Shown piece by piece: positions 4,201-5,822 of a stretch of 5,822 bases of DNA. The position numbers were made by a program, and so were the translations under genes. Within the stretch, counting starts at the first letter, position 1; each line of letters begins with the position of its first letter. Origin of the DNA: Bifidobacteriaceae bacterium (GTDB lineage Bacteria; Actinomycetota; Actinomycetes; Actinomycetales; WQXJ01); the NCBI GenBank assembly GCA_031268115.1, contig JAIRXV010000039.1:1-5822 (forward strand), given 5' to 3'. Below the pieces are notes generated by a model. It was not told the origin of the DNA, did no database searches, and worked only from the letters and a program-made list of their open reading frames with translations.

Positions 4201-5822
4201 ATGGATTTGCGAGCGGGCACGCGCGCCACACCCGAAGACCTAATCGACGTCGAAGCCACCCTTGCGGCCTATTACGACCGCGTTCCGGACCCAGACAACC
4301 CTGACCAGCGGGTGGTGTTTGGAACCTCGGGCCACCGGGGGTCCTCTCTGGATACCTCATTCAACGAGCAGCACATCGTGGCAATCACCGCGGCCATAGT
4401 CGAGTATCGACGGGGCGCGGGGATCGATGGGCCGCTGTTCATCGGCCGAGACCCCCACGCGCTGTCGCTGCCGGCCTGGAAGACCGCCCTTGAGGTGTTG
4501 GCCGCGGCCGGCGTCGAGGTCAGGATCGACGCGCGCGACGCCTATACGCCGACTCCCGCCGTGTCGTTGGCGATCCTGGTGGCCAACGGCGCCACTTCCC
4601 CCGGCGGCCTTCGGACAGCCGGGGCCGGACTGGCCGACGGGATCGTGGTCACGCCATCGCACAACCCGCCGCGCGATGGCGGTTTCAAGTACAACCCACC
4701 TTCCGGTGGGCCGGCCGACGCGGAGACTACGAGTTGGATCGCCGCGCGAGCTAACGAGTTGATGAGTACCGGGGCCGTGCGCGCGGTGCCGCGCAAGACC
4801 CTCGAACTCGCGCTCGGCGCCGATACCACGGGACGCTATGACTTCCTCGACGCCTATGTGACCGATCTAGCCTCCGCTATCGACTTCTCCACGATCCGTT
4901 CCGCCGGGGTGCGCATCGGTGCCGATCCTCTTGGCGGTGCCAGCGTGGACTACTGGGGTGAAATTGGCGAGCGGTACGGGCTCGATCTCACGGTTGTGAA
5001 CCAAAAGGTGGATCCCACTTGGTATTTCATGACTTTGGATTGGGACGCAAAGATCCGGATGGACTGCTCCTCGCCCTATGCGATGGCCGCGCTCACTCAA
5101 ACCATGAACGCCCCGGGCGGCGCACCCTATGACATCGCCACAGGTAACGACGCCGATGCCGATCTCCACGGGATTGTCACCCCGGATGGACTGATGAACC
5201 CAAACCACTACTTGGCGGCGGCCATCGCCTACCTCTTTGCCGACGCCCGCCCCGAGTGGCCCATCGACGCGGCGGTCGGCAAGACGCTGGTGTCCTCGGC
5301 GCTGATAGACAGGGTGGTGGGGGCGCAAGGCCGGGCACTGATGGAAGTACCGGTCGGATTCAAGTGGTTTGTGCCTGGCCTACTCACGGGGGCTGTGGCG
5401 TTTGGCGGTGAAGAATCCGCCGGGGCCAGCTTCCTTCGCCGGGACGGACGCGTGTGGACCACGGACAAGGACGGGCTTCTCCTGGCGCTGCTCGCCTCGC
5501 AGATCACGGCAGACACCGGCCAAACTCCAAGTCAGGTGCACCGCGATCTCGTCGCCACGTTCGGCCAGTCGTGGTACGCCCGCGTCGATGCCCCCGCGAA
5601 CCGCGAACAAAAGGCCCTTTTGGCGGGCCTCAGCCCCAATCAGGTGAAGGCGAGCGAACTAGCCGGCGAACCGATCCTTTCTAAGGCCACCACCGCGCCC
5701 GGCAATGGCGCCGCCATCGGCGGACTCAAAGTGACCACGGCGGGGGCGTGGTTCGCGGCCCGTCCAAGCGGCACGGAGGACGTCTATAAGATCTACGCCG
5801 AATCGTTCGTCTCTGAATCTCA
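4201..5822 (+). CDS. Alpha-D-glucose phosphoglucomutase, partial (3' end beyond window)
   Basis: The enzyme interconverts glucose 1-phosphate and glucose 6-phosphate in the cytosol, feeding glycogen, trehalose and nucleotide-sugar synthesis. The 540 codons present cover nearly the whole protein compared with E. coli Pgm (about 546). Motifs in order are FGTSGHRGSS (40-49), TPTPAV (116-121), the phosphoserine loop TPSHNPPRDGG (151-161, Ser153), the metal loop GNDADADLHGIVT (315-327), MNPNHYLAAAIAYLF (332-346), VGKTLVSSALIDRVV (359-373), the sugar-specificity loop FGGEESAGASFLR (401-413) and the phosphate-binding loop ARPSGTEDVYKIYAES (520-535). The three metal-binding Asp (317, 319, 321) are intact, but the Arg that normally follows the last one is Leu322 (codon CTC, 5164-5166). 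Relative to E. coli an extra nine or so residues lie at about 128-143, before LADGIVVTPSHNPP. Start ATG 4201 gives the expected N-terminus. Upstream, CAGGAT (4188-4193) seven bases from the ATG could be a weak -10 box, and AGGATAGG a weak ribosome-binding site. Confidence 0.95.
   Translation, partial: MDLRAGTRATPEDLIDVEATLAAYYDRVPDPDNPDQRVVFGTSGHRGSSLDTSFNEQHIVAITAAIVEYRRGAGIDGPLFIGRDPHALSLPAWKTALEVLAAAGVEVRIDARDAYTPTPAVSLAILVANGATSPGGLRTAGAGLADGIVVTPSHNPPRDGGFKYNPPSGGPADAETTSWIAARANELMSTGAVRAVPRKTLELALGADTTGRYDFLDAYVTDLASAIDFSTIRSAGVRIGADPLGGASVDYWGEIGERYGLDLTVVNQKVDPTWYFMTLDWDAKIRMDCSSPYAMAALTQTMNAPGGAPYDIATGNDADADLHGIVTPDGLMNPNHYLAAAIAYLFADARPEWPIDAAVGKTLVSSALIDRVVGAQGRALMEVPVGFKWFVPGLLTGAVAFGGEESAGASFLRRDGRVWTTDKDGLLLALLASQITADTGQTPSQVHRDLVATFGQSWYARVDAPANREQKALLAGLSPNQVKASELAGEPILSKATTAPGNGAAIGGLKVTTAGAWFAARPSGTEDVYKIYAESFVSES

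Overview
The window is GC-rich DNA (by eye about two thirds G+C) that reads as a chromosomal segment of an actinomycete (Actinomycetota). The reasons are the strong G/C bias at third codon positions, GTG starts, a DUF5926-type protein (a family I know from actinobacteria), an actinobacterial multi-membrane-span protein of characteristic layout, and start codons that look leaderless. I cannot name a genus. No mobile element, CRISPR array, tRNA or rRNA is visible.

Layout. Bases 1-211 are probably upstream regulatory DNA, although one plus frame stays open and ends exactly on the next start codon. Bases 212-2236 (+) encode a 674-residue membrane protein: signal peptide, low-complexity linker, extracytoplasmic alkaline-phosphatase-like domain interrupted by a Pro-Thr linker, then about 11 membrane spans. 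Bases 2156-3007 (-) encode a family-2 glycosyltransferase (283 residues) that converges on the membrane protein gene and overlaps it by 81 bp. Bases 3008-3214 are a gap with a leaderless-type promoter, a CRP/GlxR-like operator and GC hairpins. Bases 3215-4045 (-) encode a DUF5926 family protein (276 residues). Bases 4046-4200 form a divergent promoter region. Bases 4201-5822 (+) encode alpha-D-phosphoglucomutase, which runs off the right edge with 540 codons present.

How the genes may work together. Phosphoglucomutase links glucose 6-phosphate with glucose 1-phosphate, the precursor of UDP-/ADP-glucose. The GT2 enzyme uses a nucleotide sugar, and the membrane protein has the architecture of an envelope-associated factor. 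A role for part of this cluster in cell-envelope glycans is reasonable, but it is inference from context. DUF5926 has no function that I know of.

Most worth a second look: (1) three genes share TA(A/G)GCT followed by exactly six bases and then GTG/ATG, the spacing expected of a -10 box driving a leaderless mRNA; (2) a near-consensus CRP/GlxR palindrome sits about 35 bp upstream of the glycosyltransferase start; (3) the phosphoglucomutase carries Leu in place of the near-invariant Arg just after its metal-binding Asp-x-Asp-x-Asp loop. I see no defence, toxin or other exotic system; the least understood component is the membrane protein.
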